DNA from: Staphylospora marina
GTDB taxonomy: Bacteria > Bacillota > Bacilli > Thermoactinomycetales > Thermoactinomycetaceae
Assembly: GCF_003856495.1 (NCBI RefSeq)
Contig: NZ_CP034118.1
Location: forward strand, 910,001 to 974,000
Length of the DNA: 64,000 nucleotides
Direction: 5' to 3'
In this document: one piece after another, positions 44,760-53,804 of the stretch
Layout of the letters: each line of letters begins with the position of its first letter
Position numbering within the stretch: position 1 is the stretch's first letter
Program-made: the position numbers and the translations under genes
The notes under the pieces: model-generated
Told to the model about the DNA's origin: nothing
What the model saw: only the letters and a program-made list of their open reading frames with translations
Database searches by the model: none

Positions 44760-45806
44760 TCAGGGTGATTGGGTGATCTCCCGTTTGGCTTCCTCGGCAA
44801 AGCGGATGTTCACCAGCTGCTCATACGGAATGTCCTTGGGCAATTCACCCGCCGTGCGCATGATGTCCAGCAGTCTGTCGTACTCCTCCCGATCGATGAT
44901 CGGGTCGGCGGCATACGATTCCTGTTCTTTGTAGCGACGGATCACCTTGAGCAAAATGTCGTCGGATGTGTCGGGGAAGTGTTCTTTCATCACTTGGGCG
45001 ATTTCTTCGGGGGAGTGCGTGGACACCCACAGCTGTCCGTTTTGGATGGCCCGGGTGAATTTTTTGATCAAATCGGGGTTTTGTTCGAGGAACTGTTTTC
45101 GGGCAAGATAGCACGTATAGGGAAGGTGTCCGCTTTGCGTGCCGAACGAGGCCACCACGTAACCTTTGCCTTCCTGTTCCAGTTTGGAGGCGATGGGCTC
45201 GAACAGCTGGGCGAATTCCCCGGTCCCGGCGGCAAAGGCATTGCCCAGGTTGGCGTAATCCACGTTCTGGATGATCTTGACGTCTTTGTGGGGAATGAGG
45301 TTGTTGCGTCTTTGGACATATTCGCTGACCATCTGCGGCATGCCGCCGCGGCGTTGTCCGAGCAGGGTTCTTCCTCTCAGCATGCTCCAATCGAAGTTTT
45401 CGATCGGTTCCCTGGAGACGAGGAACGAACCGTCCGTCTGCGTCAGTTGGGCGAACGCCTGAACGGCGTTTTGTGACGATCTCGCGGTCACGTAGACGGC
45501 TGCTTCGGCGCCGACCAGCGCCACGTCCGCCTGATCCGAGACGAGGGCGGTCATGGTCTTGTCACCGCCGTTGCCGTTGGACAGCTCAATGTCCAATCCT
45601 TCTTCCTTGAAAAACCCCTTGCTCATCGCCACATACTGCGGGGCGTAAAACAGGGAATGCGTCACTTCCACCAAGCGGATTTTGACAAGTCCTTCCCGAT
45701 CATCCGGCACCGTCCGGCAACCCGCGAGCACCATCGCAAGAACGAGCATCCATGCCAAAGCCGGGATGATTCGGCTTCGAGTCCGGCTGAATATCAAGGG
45801 AAACAC
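44760..45806 (-). CDS. ABC substrate-binding lipoprotein, NMT1/THI5-like
   Basis: A 348-residue lipoprotein: signal segment and lipobox LAGC (Cys30), then an NMT1/SsuA-like two-lobed domain (SLFYAPQYVAMSKGFFKEEG is the family opening). Such proteins bind aliphatic sulfonates, taurine, nitrate or thiamine-precursor pyrimidines; with no thiamine or sulfonate genes and no TPP riboswitch nearby, the ligand stays open. It starts with GTG 45806; the ribosome-binding site is weak. It is the first gene of the operon. Confidence 0.88.
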   Translation of the reverse strand: MFPLIFSRTRSRIIPALAWMLVLAMVLAGCRTVPDDREGLVKIRLVEVTHSLFYAPQYVAMSKGFFKEEGLDIELSNGNGGDKTMTALVSDQADVALVGAEAAVYVTARSSQNAVQAFAQLTQTDGSFLVSREPIENFDWSMLRGRTLLGQRRGGMPQMVSEYVQRRNNLIPHKDVKIIQNVDYANLGNAFAAGTGEFAQLFEPIASKLEQEGKGYVVASFGTQSGHLPYTCYLARKQFLEQNPDLIKKFTRAIQNGQLWVSTHSPEEIAQVMKEHFPDTSDDILLKVIRRYKEQESYAADPIIDREEYDRLLDIMRTAGELPKDIPYEQLVNIRFAEEAKREITQSP

Positions 45807-45832
45807 CCCGTTTCGGATCGTGGGATCAAAAC

Positions 45833-45844
45833 ATTGAATTCAAT
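45833..45844. promoter_or_regulatory. 12-bp palindrome before the importer operon
   Basis: ATTGAATTCAAT is a perfect palindrome 26 bp upstream of the binding-protein start, inside the expected 5' leader. It is an operator candidate. Confidence 0.35.
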
Positions 45845-45900
45845 CAAATGAACATGTTGTTTTTCTTATATTCGGTTTTTTCAGACTCCAATTTAATGAT

Positions 45901-45913
45901 ACCAAATTTTGGT
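45901..45913. promoter_or_regulatory. 13-bp palindrome in the hemA/importer divergent region
   Basis: ACCAAATTTTGGT forms a perfect dyad about a central base. It lies upstream of a possible minus-strand promoter (TTGGAG and TATAAG, 15-nt spacing). It may be a regulator site for the importer. Confidence 0.4.
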
Positions 45914-45997
45914 CTAAGGCGCGAGAGACCACCGGGCGGTTTTTGGCGCTTCAAAATGTGTTCACAGCAAAAACATCGGGATTGGGGAACCCTGTGC

Positions 45998-46003
45998 TAT
46001 AAT
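45998..46003 (+). promoter_or_regulatory. -10 box of the hem operon
   Basis: A perfect TATAAT 83 nt before hemA. The -35 at 17 nt is weak (ATCGGG). Confidence 0.55.
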
Positions 46004-46086
46004 GAGAGATGATTTATGGACGAAAAGGACCCCGGAAGTCATGCAAATAACAGACAGAAACGCTTTCCGGGTTGAGGTGATCGACC

Positions 46087-47436
46087 ATGCATATTCTCGT
46101 CGTGGGACTCAATCACAAGACGGCACCGGTCGAACTTCGGGAACGCTTGTCGTTTGACGGGGAGCGGCTGGAACTGGCTCTTCGTACGCTGCACGGGATG
46201 AAGAGCGTGCTGGAATGCGTGATCGTCAGCACATGCAACCGCATGGAATTGTATGCGGTCTGCGATCAACTTCATACAGGCAAATATTATGCCAAATCTT
46301 TCCTTGAAACCTGGTTCCGCCTCCCTCGGGAGGAGTTTTCCCCTCACCTGTACGTGAAGTCCGGGGACGAGGCGATCCGTCATCTGCACCGGGTGGTATG
46401 CGGTCTCGACTCACTGGTGATCGGTGAAACGCAGATTCTGGGGCAGGTCAAGGACGCGTTTCTGGCAGCACAACGGGCCAAAGTGACGGGAACCATCTTC
46501 AACATGCTGTTCAAGCAAGCCGTCACGTTCGGAAAGCGGGTTCACTCCGAAACCGAAATCGGTCAGAACGCCGTATCCGTCAGCTATGCCGCGGTCGAAC
46601 TCGGACGCAAAATGTTCGACACCCTGGAAGGAAAAACGGTGCTGTTGGTCGGAGCGGGCAAGATGAGTGAATTGACCGCCCGGCATTTCCGCTCCGTGGG
46701 AGCCGGGAAAGTGCTTGTCGTCAACCGGACGTTTGAGCGTGCCCGGGAATTGGCGGATCGTTTTTCCGGAGAAGCTCGTCCGTGGGAGCACTTGTCCGAC
46801 AGCCTGCGCGAAGCGGACATCGTGGTCAGTTCCACCGGGGCGAGAGAACCGGTCCTGACCTTCGGACTCGTGTCCGAGGCCGTGAAGAACCGTCGACGCC
46901 CGTTGTTTCTCATCGACATTGCCGTTCCGAGGGATATCGTGCCGACCGTTCACGAGCTGGACCAAGTGTTCTTGTACGACATCGATGATCTGCAGGGGAT
47001 TGTCGACTCCAATCTGGCTCTGCGGGAACAGGAAGGACGAAGAGTGGAAACCTGGATCGAAGGGGAACTGGCCGCTTTCCGCGACTGGATGGATACGCTG
47101 GGCGTGGTTCCGCTGATCAGCGCCTTGCGGGAAAAGATGCTGGCCATCCAGGAAGAAGCCGTCCAGCGCATCGAGCGGAAACTTCCGGAACTGACCGAGC
47201 AGGAGAAGCGCGTGATCCGCAAACACACCAGAGGTATCGTCAACCAGCTTTTGCATGATCCGATCGTGCGGATCAAAGAACTGGCCACCACGTCGAAAAA
47301 AGCGGAAGCGCAGGAAATGTTTGTTTATCTGTTCGCTCTGGAGGATACGATGGAAAAAAATGGATCCGGAGAGGAAAAGGAGACTTCGGCCAAACAGCCC
47401 CGTTGGATCCCTGCCGGTGCAGCCGTCCGCCAATAG
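46087..47436 (+). CDS. hemA: Glutamyl-tRNA reductase
   Basis: A 449-residue enzyme that reduces Glu-tRNA(Glu) to glutamate-1-semialdehyde, the first committed haem step. The catalytic Cys50 is in STCNRMELY; GLNHKTAPVELRE opens the protein; the NADPH domain has LVGAGKMSEL; and a C-terminal dimerisation helix bundle follows. The start is ATG 46087 behind GAGGTGAT. It heads hemA-hemX-(sirC remnant)-hemC-cobA/hemD-hemB. Confidence 0.97.
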   Translation: MHILVVGLNHKTAPVELRERLSFDGERLELALRTLHGMKSVLECVIVSTCNRMELYAVCDQLHTGKYYAKSFLETWFRLPREEFSPHLYVKSGDEAIRHLHRVVCGLDSLVIGETQILGQVKDAFLAAQRAKVTGTIFNMLFKQAVTFGKRVHSETEIGQNAVSVSYAAVELGRKMFDTLEGKTVLLVGAGKMSELTARHFRSVGAGKVLVVNRTFERARELADRFSGEARPWEHLSDSLREADIVVSSTGAREPVLTFGLVSEAVKNRRRPLFLIDIAVPRDIVPTVHELDQVFLYDIDDLQGIVDSNLALREQEGRRVETWIEGELAAFRDWMDTLGVVPLISALREKMLAIQEEAVQRIERKLPELTEQEKRVIRKHTRGIVNQLLHDPIVRIKELATTSKKAEAQEMFVYLFALEDTMEKNGSGEEKETSAKQPRWIPAGAAVRQ

Positions 47437-47454
47437 AGCGGAAGGGGGACCGTG

Positions 47455-48273
47455 ATGTTTGCGGAACGCTGGTTGTACGATCTGCTCATCTATCTGTATG
47501 CGCTTTCTCTGGCATTCTCATTCTCCGATCTCCTGCACCGGAGCGGCCAGGCTTGGCGGATCGGCACCGGTCTTCATTTTTTGGTCTGGCTTTTGATGAT
47601 GGGCCGGTTTTTGGCGGGAATGCTGGAACTGGTTCCGTTCTCCGTGAGGGTGGACACCTTGTACATTTATTCACTCGCACTCGTCACGTTCACGCTGGCT
47701 CTCAGCCTGAATCGCCGGATGGCGTTGTTTTCCTGGATCGCCAATCTGGTTGGATTTCTGGTGCTGGTGCTCAATCTGTTCTTTGCCCGCGGCACAACGT
47801 CCGAATTCCAGAATCTTTTGCTCACGGAATTGGTGTTTGTCCATGTGACGACGGCGGTGTTCGCCTATGTGGCTTTGTCCCTCTCCAGCATCGGCGCCGG
47901 TTTGTATTTGCTGGAAAACCATTTGCTCAAAAAGCGCAAATGGAACCGGCTGTTGGACAGGCTGCCCAGCCTGGGGAGCCTGGAGATGGTTTCCACATGG
48001 TTGGTGGCAGGCGGAATCCTGTTTCTGCTCGTTTCGTTGGTGCTCGGCATCTTGTACGCCTACCAGACGGTGGGGGCCGTTTTCTGGAAAGATCCCAAGC
48101 CTTGGAGTTCGCTCGTGGTCGTGGCCGTGTACGGCTGGGTGCTGGTCGGACGTCATCTGTTCCGATGGCCGATTCGCCGGCAGGCTTGGTGGAATGCGCT
48201 GGCCTTGCTGTTTCTGGTGGCCAACTACCTCGTTCCCAAATTGCTGCGCACCTCGTTTCATCATTGGATTTAG
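47455..48273 (+). CDS. hemX: HemX-like cytochrome c assembly-type membrane protein
   Basis: A 272-residue protein with about eight membrane helices of the CcsA/HemX class. In Bacillus HemX lowers the amount of HemA protein. The conserved segment HVTTAVFAYVALSLSSIGAG with its His, and the C-terminal LGILYAYQTVGAVFWKDPK, fit the family. The start is ATG 47455, 6 nt after GGAAGGGGG; the GTG at 47452 is too close. Confidence 0.9.
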   Translation: MFAERWLYDLLIYLYALSLAFSFSDLLHRSGQAWRIGTGLHFLVWLLMMGRFLAGMLELVPFSVRVDTLYIYSLALVTFTLALSLNRRMALFSWIANLVGFLVLVLNLFFARGTTSEFQNLLLTELVFVHVTTAVFAYVALSLSSIGAGLYLLENHLLKKRKWNRLLDRLPSLGSLEMVSTWLVAGGILFLLVSLVLGILYAYQTVGAVFWKDPKPWSSLVVVAVYGWVLVGRHLFRWPIRRQAWWNALALLFLVANYLVPKLLRTSFHHWI

Positions 48274-48294
48274 TCAAAAAGGAGTCGGGCCGAC

Positions 48295-48744
48295 ATGAAG
48301 CCGTACTGTTCAATGACGGAGGAGATTCGGTATCCCCTGCCCGGCGGTGGCCGGCGGCCGTGCCGCGGAACGGAAACCGCCTCCCCGTTTGGAGCGGGAG
48401 CGGACGTCCGTCCGGTCAGCCCCGTGGTCACGCCGGTGATCAAGGAATGGTCGGCGACCGGCGTGCTCCGGTGGAAACCGTGGTCTTGCCGGAACGGAGA
48501 CGGAGAAGGTGGTCTCCTTGTGTCGGCGGCCACGGCCCGGGAAGATGGAAACCGGCAGGTTCACCACGACACCATGGCCAGCGGCCGATGGGGCAATGTG
48601 GCGGATCAGCCGGCTTTGTGCAATTTCACCGTTCCTTCCGTGATGCGACGCGGCCGGCTGGCCGTCACCCGCAAAAATGCGGAGGTGCCGGAAGGACGGA
48701 ATGGAGAGGAAACACTTGTGAAAGGAGGGGAAAGTCATGCGTGA
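48295..48744 (+). pseudogene. Decayed precorrin-2 dehydrogenase (sirC-like)
   Basis: The 149-codon frame from ATG 48295 (AAAGGAGTC upstream) keeps clear SirC/Met8 pieces: MKPY at the start, GAGADVRPVSPVVTP, NRQVH, and NVADQPALCNFTVPSV. The NAD-binding loop, however, is in another frame: between about 48325 and 48385 the +2 frame reads AVAGGRAAERK, matching the usual VVGGGRVAERK. The end is lost: after GRLAV the expected serine-rich turn and dimerisation domain are missing, and the frame runs into the hemC start. A functional enzyme would be about 200 residues. At least two indels plus a truncation are needed, so it is most likely a pseudogene. Confidence 0.75.
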
Positions 48745-49663
48745 ATGGGTGGTGGGCTCCCGACGCAGTCAACTGGCGCTGACCCAGACCGGTTGGGTGA
48801 TCGACCGGATTCGGGAAGCGGCCCCCGACAGATCGCTTCGGGTGGAGAAGATCGTCACCAAGGGCGACCGCATTTTGAACGTCACCTTGTCCAAAGTGGG
48901 GGGCAAGGGTCTCTTTGTGAAAGAGATTGAAGAAGCGCTTCTCAGCGGACGCATCGACCTTGCGGTGCACAGCATGAAGGACATGCCTTCCGAAATGCCG
49001 CCGGGATTGGTGATCGGCGCGATCCCCGTCCGGGAAACCCCCTTGGATTGCCTCATTTCCCGGAACGGGCGGAAATTGGCTGAGCTTCCCTCCGGGGCAT
49101 TGGTGGGAACCAGCAGTCTGCGCCGTCAGGCCCAGGTGTTGGCCGCGCGGCCCGATCTGCGGGTGGAACCGGTCCGGGGCAACCTGGATACCCGTCTGGA
49201 GAAATTGAACCGGGGAGAGTTCGATGCCATTTTGCTGGCGGCCGCCGGGCTGAACCGACTGGGTTGGTCGGACCGCATCACGGAAGAGCTGCCCATGGAC
49301 GTGATGCTGCCGGCAGTCGGACAGGGGGCTTTGGCGATTCAGTGCCGGGAAGACGACCATGAACTGCTGGAAGTTCTCTCCCGCATTCATCATGAAGAGA
49401 CGGCACGGGCCGTCCGCGCCGAGCGCGCTTTCATGGGAGCGTTCGAAGGAGGGTGCCATCTGCCGCTGGCCGCTCATGCGGAAGTCATCGGTGACCGGGT
49501 CCGGCTCACCGGATTGGTGGGAGATCCCGACGGAACACGCGTCTTGCGCGGGGAAATGGAAGGAACCGATGAGAAGGCGACGGGAATGGCTTTGGCCGAA
49601 GACCTTCTGAGCCGGGGAGCCGGCGAATTGCTGTCCAGGGTCAAAGAAGGGATGGTTGGATGA
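48737..49663 (+). CDS. hemC: Porphobilinogen deaminase (hydroxymethylbilane synthase)
   Basis: A 308-residue enzyme that joins four porphobilinogens into hydroxymethylbilane. Seen: the N-terminal GSRRSQLALTQT, the HSMKDMPSEMP loop with catalytic Asp nearby, GTSSLRRQAQ, and the dipyrromethane-cofactor Cys in FEGGCHLPL. The start is ATG 48737 behind AAAGGAGGGG. Its stop overlaps the next gene (ATGA). Confidence 0.97.
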   Translation: MREWVVGSRRSQLALTQTGWVIDRIREAAPDRSLRVEKIVTKGDRILNVTLSKVGGKGLFVKEIEEALLSGRIDLAVHSMKDMPSEMPPGLVIGAIPVRETPLDCLISRNGRKLAELPSGALVGTSSLRRQAQVLAARPDLRVEPVRGNLDTRLEKLNRGEFDAILLAAAGLNRLGWSDRITEELPMDVMLPAVGQGALAIQCREDDHELLEVLSRIHHEETARAVRAERAFMGAFEGGCHLPLAAHAEVIGDRVRLTGLVGDPDGTRVLRGEMEGTDEKATGMALAEDLLSRGAGELLSRVKEGMVG

Positions 49664-51189
49664 ACGGAAAAGTCGTGCTGGTGGGAGCGGGTCCGGGTGA
49701 TCCCGGCCTCATGACCGTGAAAGGGCTCGAAGTGATTCAAAAGGCGGATGTGATCGTGTATGACCGGCTCACCAGCCCGCTTTTGCTGAAACACAAAAAT
49801 CCGGGAGCGGAATTGGTGTATGTGGGGGAATTGCCCGACCGGCACGCGCTGACGCAGGAAGAAATCCATGAACTGTTGGTGCAAAAGGCAAAGGAAGGAA
49901 AATTCGTGTGTCGCCTCAAAGGCGATGATCCGTTCTTTTTCGGACGGGGTGGAGAAGAAGCGGAACGGTGCGTGGAAGAAGGCATTCCATATGAGGTGGT
50001 TCCGGGAGTCACCTCGGCGGTCGCGGTACCGGCCTATGCGGGCATTCCCGTGACACACCGTGACTTCAACGCCTCCTTTGTCGTCATTGCCGGACAAGAC
50101 CGGGCGGAAAAGGCGGAAACCTCCGTCCGGTGGGATCTGATCGCCGCCGCGCATGATACGTTGGTGTTTCCGATGGAGGTCGGAAATCTTCCTTACATCA
50201 CCGAGCAACTCATCAAACACGGAAAATCCCCGGAAACACCCGTGGCGCTGATCTGCCGGGGAACGCGCGTCGAGCAGGAGACCCTGACCGGCACGCTTGC
50301 CGACATCGCGGAAAAGATGCGCCAAACGGATTTCCGCTCACCGGCGGTCATCGTCGTGGGGGAAGTGGTGAAGCTTCGGGAAAAGCTCGCCTGGTTCGAG
50401 AAAAAACCGCTTTTCGGCAAACGGATCTTGGTCACCCGGGCGCGGAGCCAGATGAGCGTTCTGTCGGAGAAAATTCGCGAACTGGGGGGCGAACCGTTGG
50501 AATTCCCGGTCATTCGCATCACGTCTCCGGCGCGTCAGGATCTTCTTGATCAGGCGCTCCGATGCCTGGGGAGTTACGACTGGGTCATCTTCACCAGCGC
50601 CAACGGGGTCCGCCGCTTTTTCCTCCGGCTTCGGGAACTGGGCATCGACATTCGCAGCATGCACAAGGCCAAAGTGGCGGCCATCGGACCGAAAACGGCG
50701 GAGCCGCTGCTGGAGCGCGGGATTCAGGTGGAACTTCTGCCTGATGAATACCGGGCGGAATCGTTGGTGGAAGTGCTGCGTCCGCATGTCAAACCGGGCG
50801 AACGCATCCTGCTTCCCCGTGCGGACATTGCCCGCAAGGTGCTGTCCGAGGAACTGGCGGCCTTGGGGTGCGAAGTGACCGAAGTGGATGCGTACGATAC
50901 CCGAATGAACGCGGAAAATGCCGGTGAAGTGGTGAAGCTGCTGAAAGAAGAAGCCATACATGTGATCACTTTCACAAGTCCTTCCACCGTTCGAAATTTC
51001 CTTAAAGCGGTCGGAACGTTGGAACCGGATGTTCACTCATTGCTGGCTCGCCCTTCCATTGTTTGCATCGGGCCGGTCACGGCCAAAGCGGCGGAAGAAG
51101 AAGGGTTGAACGTGGATGCCGTCGCTGATGACTACACGATCGACGGACTGTTGGATGCGGTCCGCAAATTGCCGGCTGGGGGGAAATGA
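49660..51189 (+). CDS. cobA-hemD: Fusion of uroporphyrinogen-III methyltransferase and uroporphyrinogen-III synthase
   Basis: A 509-residue bifunctional enzyme. Residues 1 to about 245 are a SUMT/CobA methyltransferase (VGAGPGDPGLMTVKG, RLKGDDPFFFGRGGEEA, VPGVTSA), which makes precorrin-2. Residues about 250-509 are HemD (ILVTRARSQMS, FTSANGVRRFF, TFTSPSTVRNF), which cyclises hydroxymethylbilane. One protein thus stands at the branch between haem and sirohaem/corrinoids. Start overlaps hemC; only 3 bp separate it from hemB. With sirC decayed nearby, a second source of precorrin-2 dehydrogenase would be needed for sirohaem. Confidence 0.95.
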   Translation: MNGKVVLVGAGPGDPGLMTVKGLEVIQKADVIVYDRLTSPLLLKHKNPGAELVYVGELPDRHALTQEEIHELLVQKAKEGKFVCRLKGDDPFFFGRGGEEAERCVEEGIPYEVVPGVTSAVAVPAYAGIPVTHRDFNASFVVIAGQDRAEKAETSVRWDLIAAAHDTLVFPMEVGNLPYITEQLIKHGKSPETPVALICRGTRVEQETLTGTLADIAEKMRQTDFRSPAVIVVGEVVKLREKLAWFEKKPLFGKRILVTRARSQMSVLSEKIRELGGEPLEFPVIRITSPARQDLLDQALRCLGSYDWVIFTSANGVRRFFLRLRELGIDIRSMHKAKVAAIGPKTAEPLLERGIQVELLPDEYRAESLVEVLRPHVKPGERILLPRADIARKVLSEELAALGCEVTEVDAYDTRMNAENAGEVVKLLKEEAIHVITFTSPSTVRNFLKAVGTLEPDVHSLLARPSIVCIGPVTAKAAEEEGLNVDAVADDYTIDGLLDAVRKLPAGGK

Positions 51190-51192
51190 GAC

Positions 51193-52176
51193 ATGTCTTC
51201 ATTCATTCGTCATCGCCGTCTGAGAAGCTCGGAAGTGCTCAGACGGATGGTTCGGGAACATCATTTGCATGTGGAGGATCTCATTTATCCGTTGTTCGTC
51301 GTGGAAGGGACGGGCATTCGGGAAGAAGTGCCGTCCATGCCCGATGTGTATCATTTTTCCGTTGACATGTTGGATGACGAGCTTCAAGAGGTGACCCGGC
51401 TGGGCATTCCGTCGGTCATCGTGTTCGGTGTGCCGGCGGAGAAGGATGAAATCGGAAGTCAGGCGGATTGTCCGAACGGGATTGTGCAGCGGGCCATCCG
51501 CCGGATCAAGGAACGTTTTCCGGGACTGTATGTCATCGCCGATACCTGCCTGTGCCAATACACGTCTCACGGCCATTGCGGCATCGTGGAAAACGGGGAG
51601 GTGCTGAATGATCCGTCCCTGGAGCGGCTGGTGTCCACCGCCGTGTCGCAGGCCCGGGCCGGTGCCGACATGATCGCTCCTTCCAACATGATGGACGGAT
51701 TTGTGCAGGCCATCCGGAAGGGATTGGATGAGGCGGGCTTCTCCCATGTACCGATCATGTCATACGCCGTCAAATATGCGTCCGGTTTTTACGGCCCGTT
51801 CCGAGATGCCGCCCATTCCGCTCCGGAATTCGGCGATCGCCGCTCGTATCAAATGGATCCGGCAAACAGCCGTGAAGCCTTGCGTGAGGCGGCATCCGAC
51901 GTGGCGGAAGGGGCCGATGTCCTGATGGTCAAACCGGGACTTGCCTATTTGGACGTGATTCATCGGGTGCGTGAGCGGTTTGACCTTCCCGTGGCGGCGT
52001 ACAACGTCAGCGGAGAGTATTCCATGATCAAGGCGGCGGCGAAAAACGGCTGGCTCGATGAAAAACAGGTGGTGCTGGAGACGTTGACGGCGTTCAAGCG
52101 GGCCGGTGCGGACCTGATTCTCACCTATCATGCCAAAGATGCCGCACGTTGGCTCAAAGAAGACGAATCCGCTTGA
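51193..52176 (+). CDS. hemB: Delta-aminolevulinic acid dehydratase (porphobilinogen synthase)
   Basis: A 327-residue enzyme that condenses two aminolevulinates. A cysteine-rich zinc-type loop is present ([14 protein letters not shown]). The two active-site Lys are in [14 protein letters not shown] and [10 protein letters not shown]. The start is ATG 51193 with a GGGGGG-type site upstream. Confidence 0.97.
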   Translation: MSSFIRHRRLRSSEVLRRMVREHHLHVEDLIYPLFVVEGTGIREEVPSMPDVYHFSVDMLDDELQEVTRLGIPSVIVFGVPAEKDEIGSQADCPNGIVQRAIRRIKERFPGLYVIADTCLCQYTSHGHCGIVENGEVLNDPSLERLVSTAVSQARAGADMIAPSNMMDGFVQAIRKGLDEAGFSHVPIMSYAVKYASGFYGPFRDAAHSAPEFGDRRSYQMDPANSREALREAASDVAEGADVLMVKPGLAYLDVIHRVRERFDLPVAAYNVSGEYSMIKAAAKNGWLDEKQVVLETLTAFKRAGADLILTYHAKDAARWLKEDESA

Positions 52177-52315
52177 CCCGTGAAGACGAAATTGCGTCAT
52201 CCGTCAGCTCGGATGTTGACGAAATAGAATCCGTCCGGTTTTCATCCGACATGCCTGACCGGCTCATTCCGGTGCCGGTCAGGCCACAATTCTGGTTTCA
52301 AGGCGGTGATTCCAC

Positions 52316-53611
52316 ATGTCGCACAATGGGTTTGATCGTTCCGTCTCTCTCTATGCCGAAGCCGTCAAATACATCCCCGGTGGTGTCAACAGTCCGGTCC
52401 GTGCGTTTCGTTCCGTCAAAATGAACCCGGTGTTTGCCGAACGCGCGTACGGTTCCCGGGTGGTGGATGCAGACGGCAACGAATACATCGACTATATCCT
52501 TTCCTGGGGACCGTTGATCCTCGGGCATGCACATCCCGAAGTGGTGAAAGCGATTGCGGAGACCGCCGCAAAGGGAACCAGTTTCGGCGTGCCGACGGAG
52601 CTGGAGACGGAGATGGCCAAACTGGTGATCGATCGCATGCCTGGCGTGGAAATCGTGCGCATGGTCAATTCCGGCACGGAAGCGACGATGAGCGCGCTCA
52701 GGCTGGCCCGTGCGTATACGGGGAGAAACAAAATTCTCAAGTTTGAAGGAAGTTATCACGGGCATTCCGACAGCTTGTTGATCAAGGCCGGTTCCGGCGT
52801 GGCCACCCTGGGACTTCCGGACAGCCCGGGCGTGCCGGAAAACACGGCACAGCACACCCTGACCGTTCCGTACAACGATCTGGAAAGCGTGAAGCTTGTC
52901 TTTGAAAAATTCGGCGAAGATCTTGCCGCCGTCATTCTGGAGCCCGTTGCCGGCAACATGGGCGTCATTCCGCCGGAACCGGGATTCCTGGAGGGACTCA
53001 GGGAAATCACGCGCCGCCACGGCACGCTGCTCATCTTTGACGAAGTGATGACCGGATTCCGCGTCGGTTATCACTCCGCACAGGGATTGTACGGCATTGA
53101 TCCCGACCTGACCACCATGGGCAAGGTGATCGGCGGAGGTTTGCCGGTCGGAGCCTACGGCGGCAAACGGGAAATCATGGAACGGATTGCACCCGTGGGA
53201 CCCGTCTATCAAGCGGGGACACTTTCCGGAAATCCGCTGGCCATGGCGGCCGGATTCGCCACGCTCACCCGACTCACTCCGGAAGCGTATGACGAACTGG
53301 AGCGCAAAGGACGGGTGTTGGAAGAAGGATTGCGTCAAAATGCAAGAGAAGCGGGGATTCCCCACTGGATCAATCGCGTCGGCTCCATGGTTTGCCTGTT
53401 CTTCACCCATGAAAAGGTGTCTGACTACGCCGGTGCCAAGACTTCCGACACGGACCTGTTTGCGAGGTACTTCCGTCTCATGTTGGAGGAAGGCGTGCTC
53501 GTTCCGCCGTCCCAGTTTGAAGGCATGTTCCTCTCCACCGCCCATACGGATGAGGACATCGCCCGCACGCTGGAAGCCAATCGGCGCGCACTGAAAAAAC
53601 TTGCCGGATGA
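52316..53611 (+). CDS. hemL: Glutamate-1-semialdehyde 2,1-aminomutase
   Basis: A 431-residue class-III aminotransferase-fold enzyme that converts glutamate-1-semialdehyde, the HemA product, to 5-aminolevulinate. Seen: [30 protein letters not shown], the FDEVMTGFR metal/PLP loop and the PLP-binding Lys in [15 protein letters not shown]. The start is ATG 52316 behind AAGGCGGTGA, 139 bp after hemB. A strong terminator follows. Confidence 0.97.
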   Translation: MSHNGFDRSVSLYAEAVKYIPGGVNSPVRAFRSVKMNPVFAERAYGSRVVDADGNEYIDYILSWGPLILGHAHPEVVKAIAETAAKGTSFGVPTELETEMAKLVIDRMPGVEIVRMVNSGTEATMSALRLARAYTGRNKILKFEGSYHGHSDSLLIKAGSGVATLGLPDSPGVPENTAQHTLTVPYNDLESVKLVFEKFGEDLAAVILEPVAGNMGVIPPEPGFLEGLREITRRHGTLLIFDEVMTGFRVGYHSAQGLYGIDPDLTTMGKVIGGGLPVGAYGGKREIMERIAPVGPVYQAGTLSGNPLAMAAGFATLTRLTPEAYDELERKGRVLEEGLRQNAREAGIPHWINRVGSMVCLFFTHEKVSDYAGAKTSDTDLFARYFRLMLEEGVLVPPSQFEGMFLSTAHTDEDIARTLEANRRALKKLAG

Positions 53612-53624
53612 CCGTAACGAGTCA

Positions 53625-53658
53625 CATCCCTGATCCCAAGGATCGGGGATGTTTTTTT
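53625..53658 (+). terminator. Terminator of hemL / the hem operon
   Basis: A 12-bp stem with one G-U pair (53625-53636 with 53640-53651), 3-nt loop, seven T. Confidence 0.92.
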
Positions 53659-53689
53659 GTGCCCTCTTTCGGGTTTGTCCCCACCTTCA

Positions 53690-53719
53690 GTTATAACCCC
53701 TCTTCACGCGCATATAGAT
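53690..53719 (+). promoter_or_regulatory. Possible sigma-E-type promoter of spoVID
   Basis: GTTATAA (53690-53696), 14-nt spacer, CATATAGAT (53711-53719), similar to a mother-cell -10. It matches the known sigma-E control of spoVID in Bacillus, but it is pattern-based only. Confidence 0.35.
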
Positions 53720-53804
53720 GGAGTAGCGTCCCAAATGCGCAGGAATCGGCTGAACAGCCGGAGCTTGCGGTTTCGGAGCGACCCCGTAGAAGGAGGGACA
53801 AGAG

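Noticed and set aside
32793-46086. Genomic island or prophage between engB and hemA
   Set aside because: No integrase, transposase, attachment-site duplication or phage gene could be seen; genes are ordinary metabolic and transport genes.
44760-46086. TPP riboswitch ahead of the NMT1/THI5-like importer
   Set aside because: The conserved thi-box stretches (such as CTGAGA and ACCTGATCTGG) are absent.
47403-48782. A 459-codon frame over hemX and the sirC remnant
   Set aside because: It is out of frame with hemX, which is a clear membrane protein; part of it only overlaps sirC debris in a third frame.
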